A DNA stretch of 64,000 nucleotides. It comes from Verticillium longisporum (taxonomy: Eukaryota; Ascomycota; Sordariomycetes; Glomerellales; Plectosphaerellaceae). Made by a program: the position numbers and the translations under genes. Below, one piece after another: positions 31,748 through 42,673 of the stretch; position 1 is the first letter of the stretch, and every line of letters begins with the position of its first letter. The notes under the pieces are model-generated. The model was not told the origin of the DNA, did no database searches, and was given only the letters and a program-made list of their open reading frames with translations. Location of the stretch: contig JAETXT010000011.1 of assembly GCA_019188255.1 (NCBI GenBank), positions 1,612,001 through 1,676,000 on the forward strand. Direction: 5' to 3'.

Positions 31748-34700
31748 GTTGCGGCGGTAGAAGTGAGATGATGTTGGGTTCTCGAACGGTCTGCTCCAAG
31801 TGTGGGTAACCATCGGCCACCTGACAGACCATGCACGAGAGAAGTGGTTTGACGTCTTATAAAGATAGCGTGAAGCAGTCGCCAGTATTGGCGCAGCTCA
31901 CGTCAAGTTGGAAACGAAGGAAAACCTGGGTATCGCGCGTCTGGGCATGGAATCCGAAGGCGGCGTCCTCTTGCATCGAGTAGCGTTGAAGAGAGGGAGG
32001 TCGCGTCGAGTCGGGTCGAGCACCGCAATCTGCGTCATGCACTTTCTACGATGGCATGTGTTTCTCGATCGGAAGTGGATAGAGCAGTTTCGATCGGGCT
32101 GCTGTCGAAGGTTTCGAGCCGCACTGATCAAGAAACCCAGTCAGAACAAGGTTCGGGTGAACAGGCCAGGAAGACTTGGATAAACTGACGAACGTGGATG
32201 CCAGGGTACAATGACAAGATTGAATAGCTTGGGGCCGTGACGGGTGTCTAGAGAACTTTTTTGTTAGCTTTCCAGACATGCAGAGTTGGGGAGCGGTGGG
32301 AGGGAATGGGTCGGTCGCGAGCTATTGAGTGTGCTTGCGACACCAGGGTAGATAAAGCAAGGGTACGAGGGAGCTGACACGGGCGCATAAGAGATGAACG
32401 AACCTGAACGAGTGGGTGCAATGGTTTGCAATATCACTAGAGCATCGAACGGATACTGGAACTGATCAATGTCGTGGGGTATGGTGATGATCCAAAGATA
32501 GAGCCTTGGTGTTGAGTCGAGCGTCTCCTCGTCGCCAGATGCATCGACGAGGTTGCGAGCTCTAGCGTGGTCACGTGTGGTAGCCATGTGCACGGACCAC
32601 CGTGGAGGAGAGCGTCCCGACCGCTGTGCCTTGAGTTTGAGCCACACTGGGCATTGGAATGCTTGCTGTAACGCCTGGGAGCGGACAAAAGCACGTGACA
32701 TGCGAAATGTCTCCCAAAGGCAAGGACAGATGGGCAGCTTCTTTGTGGGCTCCAAGCGCTGTGTCAGAACTGCAGGTGCACACAGTAGGGCCTGCCTTAC
32801 TCTCCTGTTCACCGCAACTACCTCATCGTCGTGATCTCGCATCGCCAACTGCTTCACACTTAACAGCCTGGACACTGTTGTTAACGCTTTGTGCCTCGCT
32901 CCTTTCTATGTACTTAAGCTCTCTCTTATGATGTTGCAATCAATTCCGCCGCCCTCGGAGTCAAATAGAGCTTGGGCATCGACCACAAGAAGCCTGCAAT
33001 TTACACTCTCTGCCTTTGAATGACTCCCGGAAGGGCATCAGAAACAGGAAGACCGAGAGCGAGCAGGACAATGGCCAAGTAGCCTCACAGGATGCCCGGA
33101 AACTGGGCTGGAAGCCTAGATCTTGGCTTCCCCCACAGTTCGGACGACAATGCAACATTCCAGTCATCTATTTCCGGCTTTCTTACAGTCCTGTTGGAAT
33201 GCCGACAGGTCGCCACAATCCAGTTAAAGCTCCTATCCGGTATTTTCCAAACAGCATGGTTGCACGGATTCGACAAAGCAGAAACGCCTGTCGAGATTGC
33301 ACGTTGACACGACTTGCTGCTCCAACCGGATTGCGAATGGAACAGCGCTAGGTGCCAAGATGCGGACCAACATGGAAGTCGATCTGACCCGGAACACACA
33401 TTCGTCTTTGCAGATGACTGGACAGTTTTCTGACTTCCTTCCATTTACTTTGGGAATTGCACACGCTGGCTGTGATTATTGGCGAAGTCTGGTAAGCGTG
33501 ATACATGATCAAACTCAATCACGAAACATTGCGCTCAACAGGTAGACGCGCCGGGTCGTTTGCTTGGCTGTTCACTGCACCTGTCATGGCCGACATCTTT
33601 TCCACAAACGGGACTATTGAGGCTGTCGCCAGCAAGTTCCTTGATGTCCTGGCCCCGGTGGCGTCTGGCGTTCAACGCCAGCCCTCCGAGGAGGCGGCCA
33701 ATACCTTCCTAGACCTACTTTTATGACCAGCCTACCAGCATTCGATCAGGAGTCAATCAGGCCGCAGGCGAAAGTGGTATGGCGCAGACTAACGAAACAT
33801 TAGTTACTGGTACACCTCAGGAGGAACAGTTTCTTCCGTCACTACTGAGTGCGTAGTTAAAATGGAGGCTTGGTGTTCGATGATCATGGACCATCCTTAC
33901 CGCCCAGCCGAGGCTCACACGTGTTCGAGAAAGGGCCGGATATCCAACCTCAAGGCCCATGGCCGCTTTACCGAATTGGTCCTCATGTCGAAGATCCATG
34001 ACAAACGAGATGAAGACACGCTTGACAGCACCAGGACCCTTCTCGGCCAGACTTGGGAGGCGTGAGCAGTCTGCGCAGGCTGGCCAGGGCCTGGCGGATG
34101 AATCGGGACCGCTGGCCAAGCGCACGACCGCAAAGTCCCCGAAGCCGACATCCTTCAGTGCCTTCAGCCGACACACTCAGGCGCCCCCAGGGGCTTGGGC
34201 AGCCATTCAGAAGCCCTCGTTGTATTGCCCGCAATATGCGGGGAGGGGGCGACGGTTTTTCTGCACTGCACTTTACCGTGTACGGAGTGCATGTTGGCAT
34301 CCCACCAACGGCCATGCCTCACAAATAGCCCGAGACCCAAGTGGACGGGCTTGATGGGACAGCGAGGCGTTCAGATGCGCCGTGACGGGTCGTGACGGGT
34401 GATGGCCAAATTGGGGATAATTGCGGACTGGTGTATATAGCAAGTGACTGGCCCCAGCCAGACCAGACGCTTCGATGAGGCTGTTTCCCAGTTTTTGCTT
34501 TCTTTTTGCATTTCTTATCCAGGCGATCGCGGACTTTATTTCAACAGCCCTTCACCAAAGCTTCCGTCGACGCTGCTCTCGGCAAGTCCTCAGATTCCAC
34601 GTACCGGTGGCTGTGGCCCTCTGAAACTAGTCGCATCATAGCCTCTGAGGCACGACAATCATCAGCGCCTAGACTCACTAGTCGTTACGTTCAGGGATCT

Positions 34701-37021
34701 ACGCCGGCAAGCCCAGGTTACGCGCCATCGGATTCGCCAGCGCGAATACCTTATTCTGTGCAGTGAAAATCAGCACTGCCCGCGCGCCAGCGCTTGCTGC
34801 CCGACAACGACCAGTCTAGGTGGTCTAGCGGTCGACACGAGACCGACGGACAAAGACAACAGAGCAGCAGAAGGGGTAACGCTCGGACGGCGGCTGGTCT
34901 ATCCGGCCAAACCATTGCTCAATCGTCATTTCAAGCCGGACCCAAACGATTGACCTGTCGTATTGCGACGGTGATTGAGGTCAAACAGACCGAGCTGAAG
35001 CCCGACACTTGACAGAAGCTTGTCGGTGGCCGTGGCGAACATCGGTCAAGAATTGACCGAAGGAGGGGCGATCTCAAAAAGCCAACACGTTTGACGCCAC
35101 CAACCCGACACAACCATCAGGGATCGAGGCGGCGGCCGTTGAACCGAACAGCCGTATCTTGGGCCTCGAGGATCCGCGTCCACTCGGCGAATTCTCACCC
35201 CACGAGGCAATTCTTCCTGAAGCGAGGCAGTTCTTCCTGAAGCGAGGCAGTTCTTCCTGAAGCGAGGCAGTTCAGAGGGTCGATCACCCAGACAGCCCAT
35301 CACTATTGAGGTGTCCCGTCTCGTCGGGCGACCGGGGCAACAATCCCTTGGGATTCTGAGGTACCTCCCAACCTACCTACCTGCTCACGCCTCGCACACT
35401 TCCTGTACGCCCACCAACCCGACAGAACAGCCAACAGCCTCTGACAGTCACAGAAAGCGACAGGCCTGGCAGGTTGGCTGGCAGGCGGCCGTTATATTCG
35501 GGGAAGTGGAGGGCTCACATCCGGGCCTGCGGGCTGTCGCAGAACGTCAGAGCGCGCACGCGGCAAAGGGCGGACCCTCCATCAGGCTTCTAGAAAATCT
35601 GGGCGGCGGATGGTCTCCCGTTCAGGCGCTTATTCCCGACTGGTGTTTGCTCAGAAACCACGACCCCAGTCGCGCCCCCGCCAGAACCGGCGGCTGGCTT
35701 GAGCAAGGCTTGTCCTCGTCACAGAGTTTCCCGAACCACTGGAACTCTGTTGTCTTGTGTACCCTGCCGCCCATCCAGTCGCAGGTCTCAGGACCTCGTC
35801 GTCCGGCCTGTCCAACCAGTCCCGTCTCGCTCGTCGCTTCTGGCGCCAGATTCTCCAACGGGCCCGCAGCGTGCGTGCTGCAAGCCACTGAATCAGTGAC
35901 CAGCAGCAGCGCCAGACGGCGAAGAGCGTTAGACAAGGGAGCACGGCGGGCGGACAAGGCTGCCGCAATTGGCAGACTGTGGCCGACGGCGGACGCAGGT
36001 CCCAGGGGGCCAGTCTGCGAAAGCTCGGTACTTGCAGTGTTTCTTGGCTGCATTAGGGGGGTGCCCTCGAAGGAATCCGGGACCTGCAGGGCGAGCAAGC
36101 ACACGAAGAGGGTGAGGGCGAGACGGAGACGAAGCAGCAGCCCTGTCTGCTGACGCCCATGATCAACCAGCTGCTCTCTCGGCTGTGACTGATGCAGGGC
36201 GAGCCCAACACGTCGGAACAATTCAGGCCCTGGGCGACGCCAGGATCGGATTCAGGCAGAAGCCAACGAACCAGCCGCCTGGAAGATCAGCGCCTAACAG
36301 AAGCCCAGAGGGAGGGCAACGAACCGCATCATCACATCTCGCAATCGCCACAGCCCTCAGAAGGCAACAGGGCGCAAAGCACAAAAAGGCAAAACATCCA
36401 ACATTCCCGACAAGGTCAAATCTCCTAGCAAGCCTCACTCGACCCAAACTATCACACGGCACCGCCATCACCATCGACCGCAATAACACTTCAACGAAAC
36501 GGACCCTTGCCGGCCGGGCCCACGCGACTCCATTCTCCCACCGATTAAACCACCCCCCGCTCCCTCTTCTTCAATCCCCTCGCCCCCCCCCCTCCCCGAG
36601 CCCAGTCCAACCTTTGGACCAAACTGCATCCCTGTAGCGCGCCCCAGCAGCCTGGACATTGGCCTGGCGTCATGGGAACCGGCTCCCGTTCCTTGCCTTC
36701 CCCTTCCAACCCCCCTCCACTCGGCCGGTGGAGGCGCCTGCAGTGCGGTGCCAGTGCTAAATTAACTGCGGCACCACAGACTGAGAGGGAGAGGAGAGGA
36801 GAAGAAGAAGAGAACAAACCAGCCCCTTGTCGGGTGCGCGCGCCCACCCCCCCCCTTCCCTCTACCCCTAATTAAGGGCTCCATCGAACACCTCATCGAC
36901 CCGCGGGCCTGGTGGGACCTTTGGCCGCACTGACGCTGCACCGGGCGTGCCCTGTTGCTGCATTTGCTGCTCAAGGCAAGGCAAGGCTTCGAGGAGCCTG
37001 TCCGGCTGGCCTTTAATAAAG
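31748..37021. other. Long gene-empty stretch (about 5.3 kb)
   Basis: It separates CCR4 (minus) from the methyltransferase gene (plus) and should carry both promoters and long leaders. A 280-codon plus frame (35311-36153) overlaps a 199-codon minus frame; neither shows a domain and both seem due to GC-rich composition. The 36.5-36.9 kb part is rich in C/CT runs, as in fungal leaders. A 20-nt tandem repeat is listed separately. An undetected 5' exon of CCR4 may lie at the left end. Confidence 0.5.
35203..35272. repeat. 20-nt tandem repeat, three copies plus a partial
   Basis: Unit CGAGGCAGTTCTTCCTGAAG at 35203, 35223 and 35243 (first copy with one difference, AATT for AGTT), then a 10-nt partial copy at 35263-35272. 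It is non-coding and read directly. Confidence 0.95.
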
Positions 37022-39229
37022 ATGGAGTATGGCGGGTACATGTATGCCGGCGCTGCCCCTTTCCCTCCCATCTACCAACGGACGGCCCAGGAGAAGAAGA
37101 AGGCCGCTGCCATCATCGCCGCTGCTGCCGCCGCCGCCGCTGCTGCTGCTACTGCCGACGGTGACGATCAACAAGACCGGGACCAGACCAGAGACCGAAA
37201 CCGAGACAAGAAGCCTAGCAAGGCACCGCTCTTCCTGCGTCGAGCGCATTCGGCGGGTAGGAAGGAGAAGGACCGGAAGCCCAGCCGCTTTCGACACACC
37301 CACACCCGGACGCACAGTGGCAGTTCCGGATCTGTCAGTCGTTCCTCACACGAGGCAGGCCTCAGCACAACCACGACTGCGCTGTCGCTGGTGACCTCAT
37401 CATCATCTTCCCCCTCTCTCGACAAGCACAAGCACAAGCACAAGCACAACGACGACAACGACGACGACGACAGCCAAGACACTGGCTCTCGCACACCCAG
37501 GGCGCCCACCTCACCAGGTGCCGAGAACGCGGCCCGCCATCCTCGGTACCATTTTGGGTTGCCAAAAGGTTTCGACAGCGTCGACCTAAAGGCCGCCATC
37601 CCCCCGCTTCCTCAACATCGCGACCACGGCAGTGAACAAGACGCATTCCGCGGGCGAAGCGGCACGCGCCGAACGACCCTCGACCGGCTTCAGGTCCCAC
37701 GAAGTCGCAACCTCTTCTCGTCACAGCAAACCCCGTCGTCTGCCACCTCGCCGCATCATGCCAGCATGCTCACGGATGGCGACCCTACGACACCCCACGC
37801 CTCGTCCTTTTCCCTAACCAAGTCGCCCTCGTCCTTCTCCATCATCCCTATTATGGACCATATGACGGCCGCTGCAGCATTCCACGCCCACAACGCCCAG
37901 ACACGCACGATGAACTCCTCCGCCATGACCCTCGCCGGCATGAACACGTCTAATCCCTCCCTCGATGGCACCAACACCACCGGCACGCCGTCCGTCCGCG
38001 GGAGCACCAGCGCCGCGTCTGCTTCGGCGCAGAACCTCACCCGGCCCGCCTTCGCCCTCCGCAACTCCCGCACCTACCTCGCCGACACCACCCTGCCGTA
38101 TCCCTTGCCCGTCGACCTCGCCGAACTGCACCGCCAGTCCCTACGAACTCTCCTCTTGACCCAAGTCTTTGGCGGCCCAGTATGCTCTCCAGCCTTTGCC
38201 GAGAAGCCACCCACGCGTGTGCTGGAGATTGCATGCGGCCCCGCCTTCTGGTCGACCATGTGTCACCGTTGGTTTGCCGCCCGCGGCCACACCAACATTT
38301 CTTTTACGGGCATTGACGTCGCGCCGATCGCACCGACGGAGCGTCCGGATCGAGACATGCGATGGCGTTTCGTCCAGCACGACCTCCGCAGCTTGCCCTG
38401 GCCTCTGCCCGACGGCCACTTTGACCTCGTCATGGTCAAGGACACGTCCCTCGCCATCCCCTCACAGCTACAACAGCCCGCCATGGACGAATACCTCCGC
38501 CTCCTGCGCCCCGGCGGCGTCCTCGAGATTTGGGAATCCGACCACCAAGTCCGCATGCTCCGGCCGCACGCGCCCGTGCAGCACGCGGAAGCCGCCGAGG
38601 AGCCGTCATCATCAGAAGAAGACTCGACCGAAGAGGAGTCCTCCTCCTCCTCCTCCGCCGCCGAAGATGGCGCCGCGTCCTCAACCTTCCCCTCGACGCC
38701 GCTCGCCGCCTCCCTCGGCGCCTATCTCATGACCGCCAACACACCGCTCTCATCGCCGATGAACCCGTATCTTGTCGAGTACAACACGTGGCTGCACCGG
38801 GCGCTCGGCCCGCGCGGCCTGTCGCCGGTGCCGTGCACGCTCGTGGGGCCGTCGCTGCTGCAAGAGTCGGACGACCTCACCGACGTGCGCAGCCGGCGGC
38901 TGGCGATCCCGCTGGCCGAGGTGCGCTGGGAGCGCGAAGGGGTCGGCGGTGTCGTCACCAAGGACGGCAAGAGCTACGTGCGGCGGCGCGAGGGCAGTGG
39001 GCGGGCCAAGCGGCTCAGCGAGGGGCAGGCGGCGGTGCGGCGGACGGCCATGCTGACGGTCGTGCAGTTTGTGCAGAGCCTCGAGCCCATGCTGCGCGAG
39101 ACGAGCGGCAAGAGCCGGGACGAGTGGGACCTGTGGATGGGCCGCATGGTCGGCGACCTCATGGGCGGCGATGGCGCCGGGTGCGGCGAGTGTCTGGAGG
39201 TTGGGGCGTGGTGGGCGAGGAAGAAGTGA
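37022..39229 (+). CDS. Large protein with SAM-dependent methyltransferase domain
   Basis: Single exon, 735 residues from the Met at 37022. The frame is open from 36947, but the extra 25 codons are Cys-rich leader-like sequence. The N-terminal half is low complexity: an Ala run about 30-45, Asp/Arg-rich patches, and a Lys-His alternation (KHKHKHKH). From about 398 a class I methyltransferase fold begins with motif I VLEIACGPAFW, then FTGIDVAP, FVQHDLRSLPWPLPDGHFDLVMVKD and LRLLRPGGVLEIWESDH. A Ser/Glu-rich insertion follows, then a conserved C-terminal region ending CGECLEVGAWWARKK. Motif I and the LRPGG strand are intact, so SAM binding is likely. The substrate is unknown. It looks like a conserved filamentous-fungal protein. 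Confidence 0.85.
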   Translation: MEYGGYMYAGAAPFPPIYQRTAQEKKKAAAIIAAAAAAAAAAATADGDDQQDRDQTRDRNRDKKPSKAPLFLRRAHSAGRKEKDRKPSRFRHTHTRTHSGSSGSVSRSSHEAGLSTTTTALSLVTSSSSSPSLDKHKHKHKHNDDNDDDDSQDTGSRTPRAPTSPGAENAARHPRYHFGLPKGFDSVDLKAAIPPLPQHRDHGSEQDAFRGRSGTRRTTLDRLQVPRSRNLFSSQQTPSSATSPHHASMLTDGDPTTPHASSFSLTKSPSSFSIIPIMDHMTAAAAFHAHNAQTRTMNSSAMTLAGMNTSNPSLDGTNTTGTPSVRGSTSAASASAQNLTRPAFALRNSRTYLADTTLPYPLPVDLAELHRQSLRTLLLTQVFGGPVCSPAFAEKPPTRVLEIACGPAFWSTMCHRWFAARGHTNISFTGIDVAPIAPTERPDRDMRWRFVQHDLRSLPWPLPDGHFDLVMVKDTSLAIPSQLQQPAMDEYLRLLRPGGVLEIWESDHQVRMLRPHAPVQHAEAAEEPSSSEEDSTEEESSSSSSAAEDGAASSTFPSTPLAASLGAYLMTANTPLSSPMNPYLVEYNTWLHRALGPRGLSPVPCTLVGPSLLQESDDLTDVRSRRLAIPLAEVRWEREGVGGVVTKDGKSYVRRREGSGRAKRLSEGQAAVRRTAMLTVVQFVQSLEPMLRETSGKSRDEWDLWMGRMVGDLMGGDGAGCGECLEVGAWWARKK

Positions 39230-39623
39230 TGACGGTAGACGGATTACTGTTGTTTATTGATCATGCCGCGATGCGAGACACGAGACGCACGATGCGTCGT
39301 CGGTAGGGGGGGATGAGGTGCACAGGATCAGGACATTGTCTTTGGAGAGATATTGCAGATACCCCTACGTTCCGGTTCCGGTTTTGCCGAGGGAGAGAGA
39401 GTGAGGGAAACAAAAAAGAGTTTCTTTTCGGACAAGGATGGGCATTGAATACATGTTTTCTCTTGATTTTCCTTTCTCTTTCGTTCATGACATTTTGCAG
39501 GAGGGTGATTTTGCATTTTGCATTCAGATTGGGGCAGCATTGGAACGACTTTTGTTTTCGGGGTTCTACATGTCTCTATCCCGTTTCGCGTGTTTCTTGC
39601 TGCCTGTCTGTCTCTCACGGGCC

Positions 39624-40571
39624 TCACGCGTCTGGCACGTAGCGCTTCCGCAGAGTGCGGTAGCGTTTGAGGTAGTAGCTGGACCGGTCAGCTTGAGGCT
39701 GTATGCAGGTTCTGAGAAGGGGAAATGAAGCAGGGGGGGTTGCGTATTCAGATTGGTGTGATGGGGATGAATAGACTCTGCTTCTTGGCTTGCTTCGTGT
39801 CCTGTCTTGCCGGTGGGTGCTTGTGGCTGTGTGCTTCGGCGGTGTCTTGGGGTCTGGTACGGTTGCGAGGGTCGAGTGTCACGTCATTGACTTCTAGGAT
39901 CCGTGTAGAAAAGGGAGAGATAAACTCATGGTCACTCTGAAGTAGAGGCAACTGGCACTACCAGGTTGATCCATCCACCCTCATGATGAGATTGGTGACC
40001 AAAGGTGAAGACGCATGCCCGTCCGTAGCCTCACTCGAGGGCCGCACTCTTTTGGACACATCTCGCAGACTCGACTCGACAGTGAAGAAGAGGACGAATA
40101 GGAAGATGCCAAAGAGGACATGCACAAACGAGAGACCATATCAAACTCACAGCGCTTCAATCTCTATACAGAAAACAAAAGTCAGCAAATCGTCATGTCC
40201 GCAACAAGGTCATCCGCACAAGCAACAAGTCCAAACAGAACAACGAGCATACTGACCCTTCTTCACAAACTCGGCCCTCTCGATGCCCTTGCGAATCGCC
40301 GCCTCGTCGCGCAGCCCCGCGTTGGCGGCGAAGGCCTTGTGCAGGCGCGGGCGGAAGTAGGCGAAGCCGAGGGGGTATTCGCGGCCCATGAACAGGAGCT
40401 CTGCTTCGTCAGCGACTTGTTCGAGCGAAACGTACACATCAAGCACAGATGATCTGCGTTGTCACGTCGTCGACGAGGGACACAGCCGAGGTAGGAGGAG
40501 CAGGGCGGGGGGGGGATGGCACCTTTGTAAAGGGCGATGACCTGGCGTCTCAGCTCGGGGTTGACGCTCAT
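39624..40571 (-). CDS. LYR-motif protein, LYRM5/ETFRF1-like, with a 13-nt micro-exon
   Basis: Four exons (40571-40523, 40400-40257, 40163-40151, 39678-39624) give only 86 residues. The assembled protein opens with [16 protein letters not shown], where LYK stands for the LYR tripeptide. It continues [12 protein letters not shown] and FRPRLHKAF, and ends [18 protein letters not shown]. This is the pattern of the LYRM5 group, small mitochondrial proteins that bind acyl-ACP and in animals regulate electron-transfer flavoprotein. The last exon lies beyond a 472-nt intron and exon 3 is just 13 nt. Each splice uses GT-AG (GTGCCA, GTCAGT, GTGAGT donors) and keeps frame, and the recovered C-terminus matches the family. 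The start is 322 bases from the divergent gene at 40894; that gap has nothing else visible. Confidence 0.87.
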
Positions 40572-40893
40572 CTTGTCGCGTAGGTGGATGTTCCGAGAAT
40601 TCTCGCGCGTGCGGCTACATTGGGGAGACGAGAGCGTGGAGCAATAGTCTTCTGCGCCGATGTTGATGCCTATGATGATGCAACACCTCGCAATGAGCTG
40701 CTGCCATGCACATGTCCCGGGCTTATCTTATCGCAGCTCTATCTCCACTACAGCTCTCGAGCCCATGCACCGTTGCGAGCAAACCACCAAGGCCTTTGAT
40801 CACGACATTCAGCTCTCGGTCCCGCGAACGACAGCAGCAACGAGCCTCCTCCGAAATCCGACCACCGACCCCCCCTCGCAGACACCCTCCGCC

Positions 40894-41882
40894 ATGTCCA
40901 ACCGCCTGCCGACCTTCAACGGCCGCGCCTCGCTCGAGCGCATCGGCCGCTGCCTCGCCTTCGGCTGCAACCCCGACCAGACAGCCCTCGCCGCAAGCCT
41001 CGTCTCCCGCATCGCCAAGCGCGCCGCCCCCGTCTACGCCATACTCCAGGGCTACCCCGCGCGACCGGGCTTCACGATCCCCCACCTCCGCGTGCCCGCC
41101 AACGCCACCTGGCAGCCCTCCGCGACGAGCGCCGGCCTCGACGCGACATCATGGCAGAGGGTGAGCACACGATCTGCCCCCCGGGCCGGGTGGCCTCTGC
41201 TTTGTGAATTCCCTCTGCCCGCTCCTGACTGACCCGCTATGCAGAAAGCAGACAGCAACGCGACGTACCTCGCCATCGCAAACGAGGCGCTGTACCAGAC
41301 GCTGGCGCACGCCCGCGACACGGCGCCCCCTGATCTGGCGGCCAAGTGGCAGACGTTGCTGTACGGCGTGCCGGCGGCCGAGGGGGATGCGACGGCGGCG
41401 CCGGTGACGATTAAGAATGCGAGGACCAACATAATGCCGAGCCACGTACGTTGCCTCCTTTTTGCCTCCTCTTTTTGCCCCTTTTTTTGGGCTGCCCCAG
41501 ATCACAGCATATGTACAGCCGACTAACGTCCCAGGCCATGACCGAGCCGGAGACGATACGCGCCTTTACGAGATTCATGCCCTGGACGCGGGACGCCAAG
41601 ACGACGCAGAGCATCGTCGTGCAGACGCTCATCTGGTCGCTGTCGCGCGGCACGCTGCTCGCGCGCACGGGCACGACGCTGTCGCTGTACGAGCCCATGC
41701 CGGGCTGGCTCATCGGCGAGCTCGACCGGCTGAGCGCCGTCGAGAACACGAGCGCCGAGACGCGCCTGCGCAAGGCCAATGCCGTGCTGCGGGGCATTGG
41801 CCGTGACCTGCGCCGGCTCGAGGAGCAGACGTGGAACCGCGCCGACGCCGTCGAGGACATGGGCGCGGCCAAGGGGGCGTGA
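40894..41882 (+). CDS. Conserved hypothetical protein, 271 residues
   Basis: Three exons (40894-41160, 41245-41445, 41535-41882) with phase-0 GTGAGC...CAG and GTACGT...CAG introns. I do not recognise a family. The N-terminal part (GRASLERIGRCLAFGCN) and the block MTEPETIRAFTRFMPWTRDAKTTQSIVVQTLIWSLSRGTLL look constrained, and the C-terminal third (ETRLRKANAVLRGIGRDLRRLEEQTW) is probably a charged helix. There is no signal peptide or clear membrane helix. The frame is open further upstream (from 40660), but the start at 40894 sits right before the ordered sequence. It shares a short divergent promoter with the LYR gene. Confidence 0.78.
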
Positions 41883-41899
41883 GGGAAGCCCGGTGGGAG

Positions 41900-41954
41900 T
41901 AGGATGCCTTCGGGCTAGGATGCCTTCGGGCTAGGATGCCTTCGGGCTAGGATG
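41900..41954. repeat. 16-nt tandem repeat, three copies plus a partial
   Basis: Unit TAGGATGCCTTCGGGC at 41900, 41916 and 41932, then a partial copy TAGGATG. It begins 17 bases after the stop of the 271-residue gene, so it probably sits in that transcript's 3' UTR. Confidence 0.95.
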
Positions 41955-42640
41955 GGAACGCATCGACGGTGATGGGGCTGCTGGCTGGGACTCGGCACGA
42001 CCACTGTACTAACATGACACACCGGATGACCAAGCGCCATAGACGCGCCATAATGTCAGTGATTTGCAGAATGCATGCCGTGTGTTTCTATCCGTGCAAA
42101 CGACAAGACCGTCAAGCGCTAGCGTTTCTCATGAGCAAGACGTGACTACGTGCATGCAGCCGGGTCGAGAGAGGAGGGGTCTTGCTGAGTCGCCCATACC
42201 ACCACACATCAGTACCACACACACAACAGATGGGCGGACCAATCATGCAGAGACAGACAGACGGCCGAGGACACAAGAGCGAGTGAGACCTTTCAACGGC
42301 GCGCGGGGTGACGGGCGAACGAGAGGTGCATGGATGCGTTTGCCGTGCGCTGCAGCAGCGCCGTGAAGCTTGTCATGGGTGCCGTGCCGCTACGCTGCTA
42401 GATCAGCCCGTTGGATGCTTCGCACCCTCTGCCGGTGCGTGCGTCCTCCCACTGTGCCTCCCACCAAGCAACCCGTCTGATGATGATGATGAGAATGGCC
42501 TCGACCCGAGCAAGTCGGGTGTAGGGTTTCCAGTGGCGTTGATCCCGTCAGCAGGCGAAGCGCAGCCTCGGTTGCCACGGGTGAAACCAAGCCCTACGAG
42601 CTCGTCCTGGCTCGCTCTCGTGATGCAAGCCTGCGGCGGT

Positions 42641-42673
42641 GGCCCGGCAGTGGCCCGGCAGTGGCCCGGCAGT
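42641..42673. repeat. 11-nt tandem repeat, three copies
   Basis: Unit GGCCCGGCAGT repeated three times without change in non-coding DNA. Confidence 0.95.

Noticed and set aside
34812..34900. tRNA-like GGTCTAGCGGT segment
   Set aside because: No GGTTCGAATCC-type B box or acceptor-stem pairing downstream.
35311..36153. 280-codon plus-strand frame in the gene-poor spacer
   Set aside because: No domain, biased composition and overlap with a 199-codon minus frame of equal quality. It is better explained as GC-rich non-coding DNA.
39679..40150. C/D-box snoRNA in the long LYR intron
   Set aside because: An ATGATGA-like string is present only on the opposite strand and no properly placed box D was found.
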